From contig NZ_KQ976354.1 in assembly GCF_000346485.2 (NCBI RefSeq), positions 4,980,436-5,044,435 on the forward strand: DNA of 64,000 bases, written 5' to 3'. The notes under the pieces were generated by a model that was given only the letters and a program-made list of their open reading frames with translations, was not told where the DNA came from and ran no database searches. The DNA is from Scytonema hofmannii PCC 7110. GTDB taxonomy: Bacteria > Cyanobacteriota > Cyanobacteriia > Cyanobacteriales > Nostocaceae. Shown piece after piece: positions 1 through 9,462 of this stretch. A program made the translations under genes and the position numbers. Every line of letters begins with the position of its first letter. Position 1 is the stretch's first letter.

Positions 1-1050
1 CAATTGCCTTATATTGAACGCATTGTTTGGCAAATTATTTCATCAACTGACAACCAGTTGCTAAAATTTCGCTCTGGGGAACTGGATAACCTGAATGTGA
101 CACCATCCGTATTCGGGTTACTGAAGAAGGAGGAAAAGCGGGGAAAATACACTATTTATAACGGCGGACTCAGTGGTGGTTTTGCGTTTGTTGGTTTCAA
201 TCTCAATCAAGCTCGCAATGCCAAAGGACAGCCTTTTGTAAGCCCAATTAAGTCTCGGTGGTTTAATAACTTAGCTTTTAGGCAAGCAGTCGCCTATGCT
301 ATCAACCGCAAACGGATGAAAACCAATATCTATCAAGGGCTAGGCGAAGTACAACATTCGCCCATAGCGGTGCAAAGTCCTTATTACCTGTCACCAGCCG
401 CGGGGTTAAAAGTTTACGATTACAATCCTAGACAGGCAAAGCAAATGTTGCTCGAGACTGGTTTCAAGTACAATTCTCAAAAAGAATTGATAGATTGGGA
501 TGGGAACCGGGTACAATTCAACCTCCTGGTGAAATCAGAGGATCGGTCTCGGGTAGATGCCGCCGTGCAAATCCAACAAGATTTAAGCCAGATCGGTATT
601 AAAACGGCGTTGCAGGTAGTCAACTTTAACGTCGTGTTGCGAAAGTTGCTCTCCCACCGAGATTGGGATTGTTATGTAGGTGCATTTGGCGTTCCTGGTG
701 CAGATGTGGAACCTAACCTTGTATCATTGTTTTGGACTAGTCAAGGCTCGTTTCATCAATTCAACCAAGGTATTCAAGCAGGAGAACCACCCCTCAAAGG
801 GTGGGTAATTTCTGATTGGGAGAGGGAAATAGACAGTCTTTTCAGTGCTGGAATCAAAGAATTAGATGAGAACAAGCGCAAAGCGATTTATGGCAAATTC
901 CAGAAAATTGTTGCCGAACAGTTGCCTGTGTTTTGCCTAGTCAATCCTATGTCATTTCAAGCAGTGCGCGATCGCATTGAGCCAATCAAATATTCTAGTT
1001 TAGGGTCAGTTTTCTGGAACATTGATGAATGGAAAATAGCTAATGAATGA
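1..1050 (+). CDS. ABC transporter substrate-binding protein, family 5 (peptide/nickel type), 3' part
   Basis: This is the C-terminal ~349 residues of a periplasmic oligopeptide/dipeptide-type solute-binding protein (SBP_bac_5). The reading frame is open to the window edge, so the signal peptide and first lobe lie outside. Family-typical stretches are visible: 'LAFRQAVAYAINRKRM' early on, 'YNPRQAKQMLLETGF', and the C-terminal 'QLPVFCLVNPMSFQAVRDRI'. In this family such proteins deliver peptides or similar solutes to an inner-membrane permease. No permease or ATPase gene follows, so the transporter partners must be upstream or elsewhere. The true start is not visible. Confidence 0.88.
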   Translation, partial: QLPYIERIVWQIISSTDNQLLKFRSGELDNLNVTPSVFGLLKKEEKRGKYTIYNGGLSGGFAFVGFNLNQARNAKGQPFVSPIKSRWFNNLAFRQAVAYAINRKRMKTNIYQGLGEVQHSPIAVQSPYYLSPAAGLKVYDYNPRQAKQMLLETGFKYNSQKELIDWDGNRVQFNLLVKSEDRSRVDAAVQIQQDLSQIGIKTALQVVNFNVVLRKLLSHRDWDCYVGAFGVPGADVEPNLVSLFWTSQGSFHQFNQGIQAGEPPLKGWVISDWEREIDSLFSAGIKELDENKRKAIYGKFQKIVAEQLPVFCLVNPMSFQAVRDRIEPIKYSSLGSVFWNIDEWKIANE

Positions 1051-1132
1051 TGAGTGATAACTGGAGTTTAGCTTAGACTAGACCAAACCACACGACCTCC
1101 TATCCATCAAGAAAGCTAATAAGTTCGACGAA

Positions 1133-1330
1133 CTAAGATTGCAAGTATTGTAGCAAGGTTTCGGCGTAAAGTTTGGGATCGCGCAGATACATTAGGGGGC
1201 TGCCGTGTAGAACCTTGGTAGTAGCATACCGAACAAGTTGGGCAGTGTCCTCAATAAAAGACGTGAACATGGTGTCTTCCATTGCCCACATTAGTAAAGT
1301 CGTTGATGTATTGCAGTCAACTGAAAACCG
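1133..1330 (-). pseudogene. alpha/beta-hydrolase C-terminal remnant
   Basis: The minus strand directly after the stop of the GMC oxidoreductase stays open in the same frame for about 65 more codons, to a TAG at 1133. The translation contains 'TLLMWAMEDTMFTSF' and 'HGSPLMYLRDPKLYAETLLQYL', which resembles the last strands and the catalytic-acid region of alpha/beta-hydrolase-fold proteins. There is no credible start, Ser nucleophile or N-terminal fold. I interpret it as a decayed 3' remnant left by a deletion or by the GMC gene running into it. The family assignment is by eye and moderate. Confidence 0.45.
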
Positions 1331-2800
1331 CTATATTATGTCAGTTCCCTTATTAGCAATCATCATGGTTGCTGCCGCCGTATTTGCGGTTATTGGAAGC
1401 GGAAACACGGAAGAGTCTATTATGCGTAGCTTAGACGTGCTACGCACCTTGAGTTCTGTGTCCACCACGGAATCGGAATCAGATCCCATCCTGCAAGTCC
1501 CACAATAGTGCTGTGTTGTATCGGCGTTTTCTCTGATGTAGGTTTCCAAATCTTGACCTGGTTGTGGAGCGATTTGCTGTTCACGCCATTGGCTCAAGCC
1601 CGGTTGATTGCCAATGCAGATGCTTAACTCAAGCGCCTTTTTACACTTCTCTATATCTCCTGGTGCCGTCAGGTATCTTGGGTCAATAAGGGGAGCGTCA
1701 TCAGGATTGCTTGAGCGCAAGGTAACAGTTCCCATACTTTTCAGACGCATTATGTTTGGCCACAACCAGAAAGAATGCTTTGGACCCTTAAAACCTTTCA
1801 GTGTTCCAACACCTATAGAGGATTCTACATCGATAACTGAACTACTGTTTTCTGTAGAATCGAAGATAACTGCGGGTGCTAGACCGTAGGAATAGAAAGG
1901 CATATCAAGACTTGGGAATATAGAAAATCCGGCACTGACAAAAAGGTCATCGTGAAAATTTTTCCCGACTTCCGGAAGATTCGCAACTACAGAAATCCCT
2001 AATTTTTTTAATTCATTTTCGTCGCCAACACCTGAAAGCATCAAGATTTTTGGAGTTGCGATCGCACCTGCACTCAGAATAATTTCATTCTGTACATAAG
2101 CAAGCTGTTGTTGAGAGTCTTTGATATATTCAATACCAACTGCACTTTCTTTCTCGAATAAGATTCGGGTTACAAAAGCCTGACTTAGCACGGTTATATT
2201 CTGATATCCATCTGGTCGGAAAGTGCTGTACGTGGTTTCTCGAGTCAGATTGGGTGAGTTAGTCACGTTAAATTGAAATCTAGCGTAACCATATTGACTG
2301 TCACTGGTATTGTAGTCAGGATTACAAGGAAAGCCATATTGGGAGGCAGCAGTAAACAAGTCGTTGATGAACTTATCTGCTTCTGGTGTCATCACTTTCA
2401 TGGTCTGCTCTACCTGCTGAAAGTGTGGCAAAACATCATTCCACGACCAACCGGGGGCTACTTTTCCCCACGCATCAAAGTCAGAGATACTACCCCGCAC
2501 GTAGACCATCCCATTATGCAGCGCACACCCTCCTAAAACTTTTGCTTGCGCTAGCTGAATCACACGATTGTTTAGGTTTGGTTGAGGTACTGACTGATAA
2601 CCCCACTCAATTTCCGGACAATTCTGCAAAACTTCAAACCAGTCGCTTGGTATCCACATCTGTGGGTTATCTGGAGTTTTTCCAGCTTCGATCAGGAGAA
2701 TACTTGTACCTGAGTCGCGAGCGGCAAGTTTTGAGGCAACTATGCTCCCCGCCGATCCCGCACCAACAACAATATAGTCATAATAAACTCTTTTTTCCAT
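1331..2800 (-). CDS. GMC family FAD-dependent oxidoreductase (choline dehydrogenase-like)
   Basis: A 489-residue flavoprotein of the glucose-methanol-choline oxidoreductase family, which oxidises alcohols to aldehydes; the substrate cannot be read from sequence. The N-terminus has the FAD-binding Rossmann motif 'YIVVGAGSAGS' and the acidic end of beta2 in 'LLIEAGK'. The GMC signature region 'VLGGCALHNGMVYVRG' is present. Near the C-terminus are 'HYCGTCRMG' and 'RIIDSSVFPLPITANTAAATMMIA', which line the active site in this family. ATG at 2800 is a plausible start with a purine-rich stretch upstream. The protein is slightly short for the family (about 500-550). It is followed in frame by a hydrolase remnant. 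Confidence 0.88.
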   Translation of the reverse strand: MEKRVYYDYIVVGAGSAGSIVASKLAARDSGTSILLIEAGKTPDNPQMWIPSDWFEVLQNCPEIEWGYQSVPQPNLNNRVIQLAQAKVLGGCALHNGMVYVRGSISDFDAWGKVAPGWSWNDVLPHFQQVEQTMKVMTPEADKFINDLFTAASQYGFPCNPDYNTSDSQYGYARFQFNVTNSPNLTRETTYSTFRPDGYQNITVLSQAFVTRILFEKESAVGIEYIKDSQQQLAYVQNEIILSAGAIATPKILMLSGVGDENELKKLGISVVANLPEVGKNFHDDLFVSAGFSIFPSLDMPFYSYGLAPAVIFDSTENSSSVIDVESSIGVGTLKGFKGPKHSFWLWPNIMRLKSMGTVTLRSSNPDDAPLIDPRYLTAPGDIEKCKKALELSICIGNQPGLSQWREQQIAPQPGQDLETYIRENADTTQHYCGTCRMGSDSDSVVDTELKVRSTSKLRIIDSSVFPLPITANTAAATMMIANKGTDII

Positions 2801-3163
2801 CTCACATAACTCCCATTCGCCTAATTCTTAATCATCTTTTGATTACCTCTAGTACTAGAATTATTTTTTGTCCGTACTGAAGTCCTGTTTTCCAAAACGA
2901 CTTCTTTACATTAATATGTAGAAAATCTAGAATACTTCATAGTAATATCACAGAACTATAAAACAAAAAAATGTTGAATTATCTTGAATAAACTTTCTCC
3001 TGTATTTACCCAAATTAGCTTTTACATCAAACTCTACCTCTCATTGGTGTATTGATTAATGACGAACTTTTTTAAAACTTATTGTTAGTATTATCTACTG
3101 ATATCATGTTCAACTGATGACTTATGATTGGTACACCCCAATCTGACTGATAAATGAATGCTG
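2801..3163. other. AT-rich intergenic region, nothing recognised
   Basis: About 360 bp of AT-rich sequence between two minus-strand genes. It must hold the promoter of the GMC oxidoreductase. I found no convincing ORF, RNA or repeat in it. Confidence 0.4.
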
Positions 3164-4033
3164 TTATTTTACCAGAGGATCTGTAGCAACATTATCCAAA
3201 TTGACAGAGCGCAGTAAACTTTGCCAATCAGCAGCAAGAGATGTGTCTTTAGGATTAGAAAGGTACAGTTGTGCCAGTATCGTCAGAGAATCAAACCAAA
3301 TACCTTCTTCTGCATAAATTGCCACTTTTTGTCGGGGATCGACTGCTGCTTGTAACTCCTGCATGACACGAGAATCCAAATTGACTCTCTGAATATCTCC
3401 TTCTACGTAGATAGGAACACTGGCTGTTTTTTGTCGATCGCAACGAATTTTTAAGTACCAGCGATATATTTTACCTACTTGTAAGGATGCATTAGATGGT
3501 AAAGAAACACCTATGACACTGGGACTTGCAGGAAGTGAGATTGCATCTTTATAAATATCATTTCCCGTACTATCCTGTAAGCTAAACTCAGCACTAGCTT
3601 TTAAATCCTTAGTATAGGGAACGTAAAACCAAAAGGTTGGTCGTTCAGAGGTAGTGAGTCCCTCCACAATCCCCGCACTTGATTTATCTGTCTGTTTGCT
3701 ATCCCCTTGTTCCTCTCGCAATGGCACTAAAGCAGTGAGTACAGTTGCAACTGTAGGACAATTATCCCGGCTACCCATTCCTGCTCTGCGCCCAGAAACA
3801 GGACTCAATCGCTTAGGTGTTTTTGGCCAAACAAAAACTGGTCGAGAGGTACGTCGTTTTTGAAGTGAAGTCCGCTCTCCAGATAGTTGTCCAGGTTGCT
3901 TGGTAATTGCTGGTTGTTTAGTTTGGGCTGTTACCTTTGATGGATAGTAAATTACGGTACTCAAAATTAGAGCGATTGTTAGCATCCATTTCATAAAGTA
4001 GGTACAGTTCTTGATTTTGGCTACCATCAGCAT
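3164..4033 (-). CDS. DUF928 domain protein, exported
   Basis: A 289-residue protein with a hydrophobic N-terminal segment ('MKWMLTIALILSTVIYY', residues 14-30) that looks like a signal peptide, then a linker rich in basic residues, then DUF928. The domain shows its usual features: 'GSRDNCPTVATVLTALVP', 'PTFWFYVPY', an acyl-type beta-sandwich stretch and a C-terminal helical part 'GIWFDSLTILAQL...'. DUF928 proteins are widespread in cyanobacteria, commonly beside CHAT or CHASE2 proteins, and their function is unknown. A paralogue lies at 7886-8653. The start could be residue 1, 3 or 14; none has a clear ribosome binding site. Confidence 0.8.
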   Translation of the reverse strand: MLMVAKIKNCTYFMKWMLTIALILSTVIYYPSKVTAQTKQPAITKQPGQLSGERTSLQKRRTSRPVFVWPKTPKRLSPVSGRRAGMGSRDNCPTVATVLTALVPLREEQGDSKQTDKSSAGIVEGLTTSERPTFWFYVPYTKDLKASAEFSLQDSTGNDIYKDAISLPASPSVIGVSLPSNASLQVGKIYRWYLKIRCDRQKTASVPIYVEGDIQRVNLDSRVMQELQAAVDPRQKVAIYAEEGIWFDSLTILAQLYLSNPKDTSLAADWQSLLRSVNLDNVATDPLVK

Positions 4034-4078
4034 AAATCAAATTCGCCCTAAGGGATTTCCAAGAATAAATTACCACTA

Positions 4079-4137
4079 CTTGTGGTACGGGCGTCCCCGC
4101 CCGTTCTATATGACGGGCGAGACGCCCGTACCACACA
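4079..4137. repeat. GC-rich palindromic repeat, copy 1
   Basis: An inverted repeat built on GTGGTACGGGCGTC ... GACGCCCGTACCAC with a GC-rich interior. A second copy of the same design is at 57103-57167 and a shorter relative at 12592-12617, so this is a dispersed repeat family. It lies 46 bp upstream of the DUF928 start. Confidence 0.75.
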
Positions 4138-4205
4138 AAAGATATTTGAATACTTTAGGACACCTACAAATAACCTGAAAAAATCTACTCATAACTGGTA
4201 TATTC

Positions 4206-4257
4206 AGCAATTCTCATTATGAGAATTGCTGCATAGAAATACAAATGTATTTCTGTA
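4206..4257. repeat. two adjacent perfect palindromes (possible terminator)
   Basis: CAGCAATTCTCA/TGAGAATTGCTG (12-bp stem, 3-nt loop, 4206-4232) is followed at once by AGAAATACA/TGTATTTCT (9-bp stem, about 4236-4256). They lie just downstream of the small minus-strand membrane gene. They could end its transcription or be repeat elements; there is no long U tract. Confidence 0.6.
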
Positions 4258-4271
4258 ACTCAACCAATGTG

Positions 4272-4484
4272 TTATGATTCAAATTCACGAGCGATTAAGA
4301 TCGTCCCTACAACAATGAGTAGTACTCCTATTGCGTGATGGAGAATTGCCGTGTTATAGTCACCAATTATGTTTCTGAAAAATTTCCGACTAGCGTTATT
4401 CCAGTAAGCACTGGGCTTGTAGTAGGTCAACATAATGGTAAGGAATCCAGAAAAAATGCAGGCGGAACTGCTGATGAGATGCAT
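4272..4484 (-). CDS. small two-helix membrane protein, hypothetical
   Basis: A 70-residue protein with two hydrophobic segments: about residues 7-21 and 'HHAIGVLLIVVGTILIA' near the C-terminus, joined by a basic loop. A possible Shine-Dalgarno (CAGGGA) lies about 10 nt before the ATG. I do not recognise a family. Its reality rests on amino-acid composition, the TM pattern and the ribosome binding site, so confidence is moderate. Confidence 0.45.
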   Translation of the reverse strand: MHLISSSACIFSGFLTIMLTYYKPSAYWNNASRKFFRNIIGDYNTAILHHAIGVLLIVVGTILIAREFES

Positions 4485-4746
4485 TTGAGAAATCCCTGAA
4501 GTCTAAAGAAAAGCACCAAGTCGCATCGCAGGTGTCAATGTGCGAAAACTATTCCACCCTCTTTTATCACTTTCGCCAGAGAAAAACAAAGCCCAAATTC
4601 CTTATTGGAACAGCTTTTCAGCATTAGGATTTATTTTTATCTCGCCAGAGTCAAAGAAGAGGGTTAATTGCAGGGTACAATGTTTTCATATTTGTTTCAT
4701 AATTCTAGTTATACTTTTTCATATTTATTCCATCTCTCAATCATAA

Positions 4747-5363
4747 GTTATGCTTATGTTAATGCTGCGAGCGGAACAAATTTTGTCGTCAAAGCCTGAT
4801 AAAAAAAAAGTACCCAGAAGACACTGAGCACTGTTTGACTTAGCTTTTTTTCTCACCGAACCGTATAGCGGAGAAACGGGGTGAAATACCCAGAAGAAGT
4901 AAAATTTTCCTTCTATTAATATTCAATATTTGGATGAAAAAAAGATGAACAATGAATGAGAAACTTCTCATCGGTCAAAAATCAATCTTTGAGAACAATT
5001 ATCTTGGCTTAACGACGAAAAGTATTAGAGAAAGCATGCGGGACAACCGAGTAATTGTATCAAATCCGGTAGCATCTGAATGATTAAAAAACTGCTCCAG
5101 ACGAGAGAGAGGGGACCCTTGATTGGCGGTAGTGAGGTTGGGACAAGAGGTAGTTTTGTTTTTTACATTTCTTTACAAGAAACATTACTATTTACACATT
5201 GACAAAATTTGCAAGAAGTAAATGAATGGGAAATAAGAAAAACAGATTGCGATCGCCAGTGAACTTTACAATGGAAAAGTCTGTGGGTATGTTACAATTC
5301 AATCCAAGAATCTACTGAAAAGTAGTTGTCATCTGACCGCTTTTTTGTTTGTGTCCAAAGCTT
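4747..5363. other. intergenic region upstream of the CHAT-CHASE2 gene
   Basis: About 600 bp, AT-rich, with no ORF I trust. It contains an A-run near 4800 and one GCGATCGC-related site near 5251. No structured element or recognisable operator stood out. Confidence 0.35.
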
Positions 5364-7853
5364 ATGAGTCGGTTAGTCGTTATATGCTTGGGTCAAGGAA
5401 ATTTATATGAAGGCTTTCCTTCGGTGAGAGCATATATCGGTGAGGCAGATAATACTTATCGGATGAAGTTTGCTGCTAGCTTGCCAAAAGCACCAGAGAT
5501 AGCCGAACTTTACCGCAATTGGCAATTACTTCATTCAGCTTTGTATCATCGATTGAGTTTTCGTCGTGGTTTTCGAGCAACGTCAGAACTTGACGATATT
5601 CTTGAAATTGAGACTGGTTACATCACTAATATTTCTGAATTAGATATCCAAAATTTGTGCCAGCAATTGTTAAACCGTATTAATACTTGGCTCAATTCAA
5701 CAGAATTTCGCAAAATTGAACAGCAATTACGAACGCACTTAAAACAATCAGAAGAAATTCGCTTTATTATTGAAACCAACGACGACTTATTGAGACGACT
5801 GCCCTGGCATTTGTGGGATTTTTTTGAAGATTATCCTAGAGCAGAAGTAGCTCTGAGTAATGCTGAGTATCAACAAGTACATTTCACTTCCAAAAAATCT
5901 CAGAGAGAAAAGTTAAGAATATTAGCCATATTTGGTAACAGTCAAGGAATAGATATTAGTCAGGATAGAGAACTTTTAGAAAAATTATCAACTGAAGCAG
6001 AAATTGAATTTTTAGTAGAGCCAAACCTGAGTAGCTTTCACCATCAACTTTGGGAAAAACCATGGGATATTCTCTTTTTTGCGGGTCATAGTTCCAGTCA
6101 AGAAAAGAATGGTCTCCAACTCAATCAAACAGACACAATTACTTTAGAGCAATTAAAGTATGCTCTCAAGCAAGCGATTTATTATGGCTTGCGTCTGGCA
6201 ATATTCAACTCCTGCGACGGCGTGGGATTATCACAGCAACTTCAGGAACTGCACATTCCACAAGTTATTGTGATGCGAGAACCAGTTCCTGATGTTGTTG
6301 CTCAAGAATTTCTCAAAAGTTTCTTGGCAGAATTTTCACGGGGACATTCTTTATATACTGCCGTGCGTTGTGCGCGAGAAAGACTCCAAGCACTTGAAGA
6401 AGAATACCCCTGTGCCACTTGGTTACCAGTGATTTGCCAAAACCCAGCCGAACCAGTCATGACATGGAATGTTCGGCAAATACCAACGGATAGAGACGAG
6501 ACAGCCCCTTTTCCAATCGATAATGTCAGCGCCCCGGAACAAGGACAAATACGATTAGTTCCCAGAAGCGTCATCCGCAGTTTTAAACACAAAACATTTG
6601 CCAAAAATCGCATTTATCGTACAAACAATCATCGCTTCTTAACTTTGCTGGTAGTCAGTGTGTTTGTTACAGCTTTGGTGATGGGAATCCGGCATTTGGG
6701 AATACTACAATCTTCAGAATTGCGAGCTTATGACCATTTTGTACAACTGCGCCCGGTGAATGAAAAGCCCGATCCCCGTCTTTTGTTAATTACTGTTGAT
6801 GAAGCAGATATTCAGTATCAAGTCCAGAAAAATATGAATATGCGCTGGTCAATCTCAGACCAAGCAATGGCTCAACTGTTGCAGAAACTAGAGAAATATC
6901 AGCCGAAAACTATTGGTATAGATATTTATCGTGATTTCCCTACTGACCCGAATTATCCCTATTTATCCTCTCGTTTGCAACAAGACGATCGCTTGTTTGC
7001 AGTGTGCAAAGTTTCTGCACCTAATGATGGCGCATCAGATGGGACTCCTTCTCCTCCGGAAGTTCCAAAGAAACGCTTGGGTTTTAGTGATTTTGTGGCA
7101 GATGCAGATGGTATTCCCCGCCGACAACTCATACATTTAACTCCTCCCCTAGAATCTCCTTGTGTTGCAGAATATGCGTTTAGTTATGCGATCGCACGAC
7201 ATTACCTAGGAGCAAATGGGATCGAATCAAAAATTAACAAAGAAGGTAATTTGCAAATTGGTAATACTGTATTTCACCAATTAACATCCCATACAAGCGG
7301 TTACCAAAATATTGATGCTGCAGGTTATCAAATACTGCTCAATTATCGCTCTATGCCTTCTTTGGAAAATATTGCTCAAAAAGTCTCTCTAAGGGAGATT
7401 TTAGATGACAAAATTCAGCCAGAATTATTGGAGTCAGTGAAAAATCGTGTTGTTCTGATTGGCGTGACTGCTCCAAGTTCTTCTGATTTTTGGGCAACTC
7501 CCTACAGTTCCCAAGGCTTGAATAAAGAAAAACAAATTCCGGGAATGTTCATTCAAGCACATATGCTCGGTCAAATTCTGAGTGCTGTTTTAGATGGCAG
7601 ACCTTTAATATGGTGGTGGTCTGGGTGGATAGAAACATTTTGGGTTTGGGTATGGGCTTTCATAGGAGGGGCGATCGCATGGCAAATTCGTCAACCTGTT
7701 TATCTATGGTCAGCGATTGCGATCGGGTCTTTCTCCCTTTTTACGATCTGTTTTGGTATATTTACTCAAATGGGGTGGATTCCATCAATCCCCCCAGCTT
7801 TAGCATTGGTTTTTTGTGCGGTTGTCCTCAAAGTCTTACCGCGTCCTCATTGA
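5364..7853 (+). CDS. CHAT-CHASE2 membrane protein
   Basis: A predicted sensor-effector of about 829 residues. The N-terminal half carries a CHAT (caspase-HetF-associated TPR) peptidase domain with the His of 'LFFAGHSSS' (about residue 242) and the Cys of 'FNSCDG' (about 284), so the catalytic dyad is intact. A linker and one TM segment ('FLTLLVVSVFVTALVMGI') lead into an extracytoplasmic CHASE2 sensor domain ('LRAYDHFVQLRP', 'LLLITVDEADI'). The C-terminus has two or three TM helices and no kinase or cyclase domain. I prefer ATG 5364 over an in-frame TTG at 5349. A DUF928 gene follows after 32 bp, probably in the same transcript. By family logic, a signal outside the cell would control the protease; the substrate is unknown. 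Confidence 0.88.
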   Translation: MSRLVVICLGQGNLYEGFPSVRAYIGEADNTYRMKFAASLPKAPEIAELYRNWQLLHSALYHRLSFRRGFRATSELDDILEIETGYITNISELDIQNLCQQLLNRINTWLNSTEFRKIEQQLRTHLKQSEEIRFIIETNDDLLRRLPWHLWDFFEDYPRAEVALSNAEYQQVHFTSKKSQREKLRILAIFGNSQGIDISQDRELLEKLSTEAEIEFLVEPNLSSFHHQLWEKPWDILFFAGHSSSQEKNGLQLNQTDTITLEQLKYALKQAIYYGLRLAIFNSCDGVGLSQQLQELHIPQVIVMREPVPDVVAQEFLKSFLAEFSRGHSLYTAVRCARERLQALEEEYPCATWLPVICQNPAEPVMTWNVRQIPTDRDETAPFPIDNVSAPEQGQIRLVPRSVIRSFKHKTFAKNRIYRTNNHRFLTLLVVSVFVTALVMGIRHLGILQSSELRAYDHFVQLRPVNEKPDPRLLLITVDEADIQYQVQKNMNMRWSISDQAMAQLLQKLEKYQPKTIGIDIYRDFPTDPNYPYLSSRLQQDDRLFAVCKVSAPNDGASDGTPSPPEVPKKRLGFSDFVADADGIPRRQLIHLTPPLESPCVAEYAFSYAIARHYLGANGIESKINKEGNLQIGNTVFHQLTSHTSGYQNIDAAGYQILLNYRSMPSLENIAQKVSLREILDDKIQPELLESVKNRVVLIGVTAPSSSDFWATPYSSQGLNKEKQIPGMFIQAHMLGQILSAVLDGRPLIWWWSGWIETFWVWVWAFIGGAIAWQIRQPVYLWSAIAIGSFSLFTICFGIFTQMGWIPSIPPALALVFCAVVLKVLPRPH

Positions 7854-7885
7854 AACAACATTAAGAAGCGTTGGAACTCATAATA

Positions 7886-8653
7886 ATGATAACAAGTATA
7901 TCACGTCATAAGCAATTTTCACTTGCTTGTGCTATTGTGCTAGTTGCTAGCAGTGCAAGTTATGCAGCAGAAGTGCAAGCAACCAAGGTGCAGCCCATTA
8001 TCCTAGCTCAAAAATTCCCCCCAAATGGCGAACCCACAGGTCGGCGTCGTGGAGGAACCAGCCGTGGAGAAAACTGCCCAGACCTAGAAACGCCTGTCAC
8101 TGCTATAGTACCAGGTGACGAGAACAATAACAAATCTTTATTTGCATCAACAGTCGCAGAATATCCAACTTTTTGGGTTTATCTCCCTAAATTACCAGAT
8201 AACTTACGTTCTGGAGAATTCGTTTTGCAGGACGAACAAGGTCAAGATATTTATCGCACACCTCTAACATTACCTAGAAAACCTGGTGCTTTATCGATCG
8301 CTTTGCCATCAAATCCCAAATACGCTCTCAAGCTTAACTCAAAGTATCAATGGTTCTTTCGAGTTTACTGCAATAACAAGCAACAAATCCCATCTGATTA
8401 TTTCTTTGTTGACGCATGGTTGCAACGAGTCGCACTCACGCCCAATCTTCAGCAGGAATTAAACAAGGCAAAAGCGAAAGAACACACTGTATATACAGCC
8501 AATAATCTTTGGTATGATGCTATTACCAGTTTAGGTGAACGTCGTCGCGACAATCCAAACGACCGCCTGCTAGCTGAAGAATGGGCTAAGTTGCTGAAAA
8601 CAATGGGATTGCTAGAACTGGCACAAGAGCCGATATTACACGCCTTGGAATAA
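7886..8653 (+). CDS. DUF928 domain protein, exported
   Basis: About 255 residues. The N-terminal segment 'FSLACAIVLVASSASYA' looks like a signal peptide with an AxA-type cleavage site. It is followed by 'RRRGGTSRGENCPDL', 'PTFWVYLPKLP' and the C-terminal 'NLWYDAITSLGERR', all matching the paralogue at 3164-4033. It starts 32 bp after the CHAT-CHASE2 gene and is probably co-transcribed. I chose ATG 7886 because a TTG at 7871 would put charged residues before the signal peptide. The function of DUF928 is unknown. Pairing with CHASE2 suggests a periplasmic partner, by inference. Confidence 0.82.
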   Translation: MITSISRHKQFSLACAIVLVASSASYAAEVQATKVQPIILAQKFPPNGEPTGRRRGGTSRGENCPDLETPVTAIVPGDENNNKSLFASTVAEYPTFWVYLPKLPDNLRSGEFVLQDEQGQDIYRTPLTLPRKPGALSIALPSNPKYALKLNSKYQWFFRVYCNNKQQIPSDYFFVDAWLQRVALTPNLQQELNKAKAKEHTVYTANNLWYDAITSLGERRRDNPNDRLLAEEWAKLLKTMGLLELAQEPILHALE

Positions 8654-8745
8654 ATTAACCATAGAGAAAGAAAGCTGAATCTGGAGAAAATGATAATGTA
8701 AGCGAGAGTGCATTTCAGCACTTTCCGATCCAGAGGAAGAGAATC

Positions 8746-9462
8746 ATGCAAAACCATAAAAAGGGGGCGGGGAAAACGTCCCGCCGTGGTTTTTTGGGAC
8801 AGGCACTAACCGCAACGGGTGCGGCTATAGCGGTTCCTTCATTGCTCGAACAGGCAAATGCAGCAAAGGCGACTGCCCAAAGTTCCGGAGGTGAAATGAG
8901 TGTCTCACTGAATGTGAATGGTAAGCCGCAAACCCTTTCTATTGAACCTCGCGTCACACTCTTGGATGCTTTGCGCGATCGCTTGGGATTGGTGGGTAGT
9001 AAAAAGGGATGCGATCGCGGACAGTGCGGGGCTTGTACTGTTCTCATCGATGGCGAGCGAGTCTATTCCTGCCTGACATTAGCAATCATGCAAGAGGGCA
9101 AAGAAATTGTCACCATTGAAGGGCTAGCAAAAGGCGATACCCTCCATCCCATGCAAGCCGCTTTTATTGACAACGATGGTTTCCAGTGCGGCTATTGTAC
9201 ACCGGGACAAATTTGTGCTTCTGTTGCCCTAGTCAATGAAGTCAAACGAGGTTGTTCCAGCGTTGTCACTCCAGATTTGTCCCGTCCCCCACAACTGGCG
9301 GAACTTTCTGAAGTGGAAATCAAAGAGCGATTGAGCGGCAATCTCTGTAGGTGCAGCGCTTACAACGGTATTGTTGCTGCAGTCCAACAAGTCGCCGGAC
9401 AAAAACCACCCTCTCCCGTGGCAACTGTTCTGGTTCGCGAATCCGAGGAATTGCCCACATGA
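8746..9462 (+). CDS. paoA: periplasmic aldehyde oxidoreductase, [2Fe-2S] subunit (PaoA-like)
   Basis: The iron-sulfur subunit of a xanthine-oxidase-family molybdoenzyme. The N-terminus has a twin-arginine signal ('SRRGFLG', residues 12-18) followed by an Ala-rich hydrophobic stretch, so the complex should be exported folded through Tat. The plant-type [2Fe-2S] site shows 'GCDRGQCGACTV' and a later Cys; the second cluster shows 'CGYCTPGQ' and 'CRCSAYN'. The order of small, FAD and molybdenum subunits with a Tat signal on the small one matches E. coli PaoABC (YagTSR). It overlaps the next gene by 4 bp (ATGA). Subunit identity is firm; substrate (aldehydes) is inferred from the family. Confidence 0.88.
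   Translation: MQNHKKGAGKTSRRGFLGQALTATGAAIAVPSLLEQANAAKATAQSSGGEMSVSLNVNGKPQTLSIEPRVTLLDALRDRLGLVGSKKGCDRGQCGACTVLIDGERVYSCLTLAIMQEGKEIVTIEGLAKGDTLHPMQAAFIDNDGFQCGYCTPGQICASVALVNEVKRGCSSVVTPDLSRPPQLAELSEVEIKERLSGNLCRCSAYNGIVAAVQQVAGQKPPSPVATVLVRESEELPT

Noticed and set aside
1173-1508. Plus-strand frame overlapping the GMC gene 3' end
   Set aside because: It is antisense to the GMC oxidoreductase and hydrolase remnant and has no family features or ribosome binding site.
4540-4746. 68-codon plus-strand frame with a hydrophobic end
   Set aside because: No ribosome binding site, low-complexity AT-rich tail and no recognisable family.
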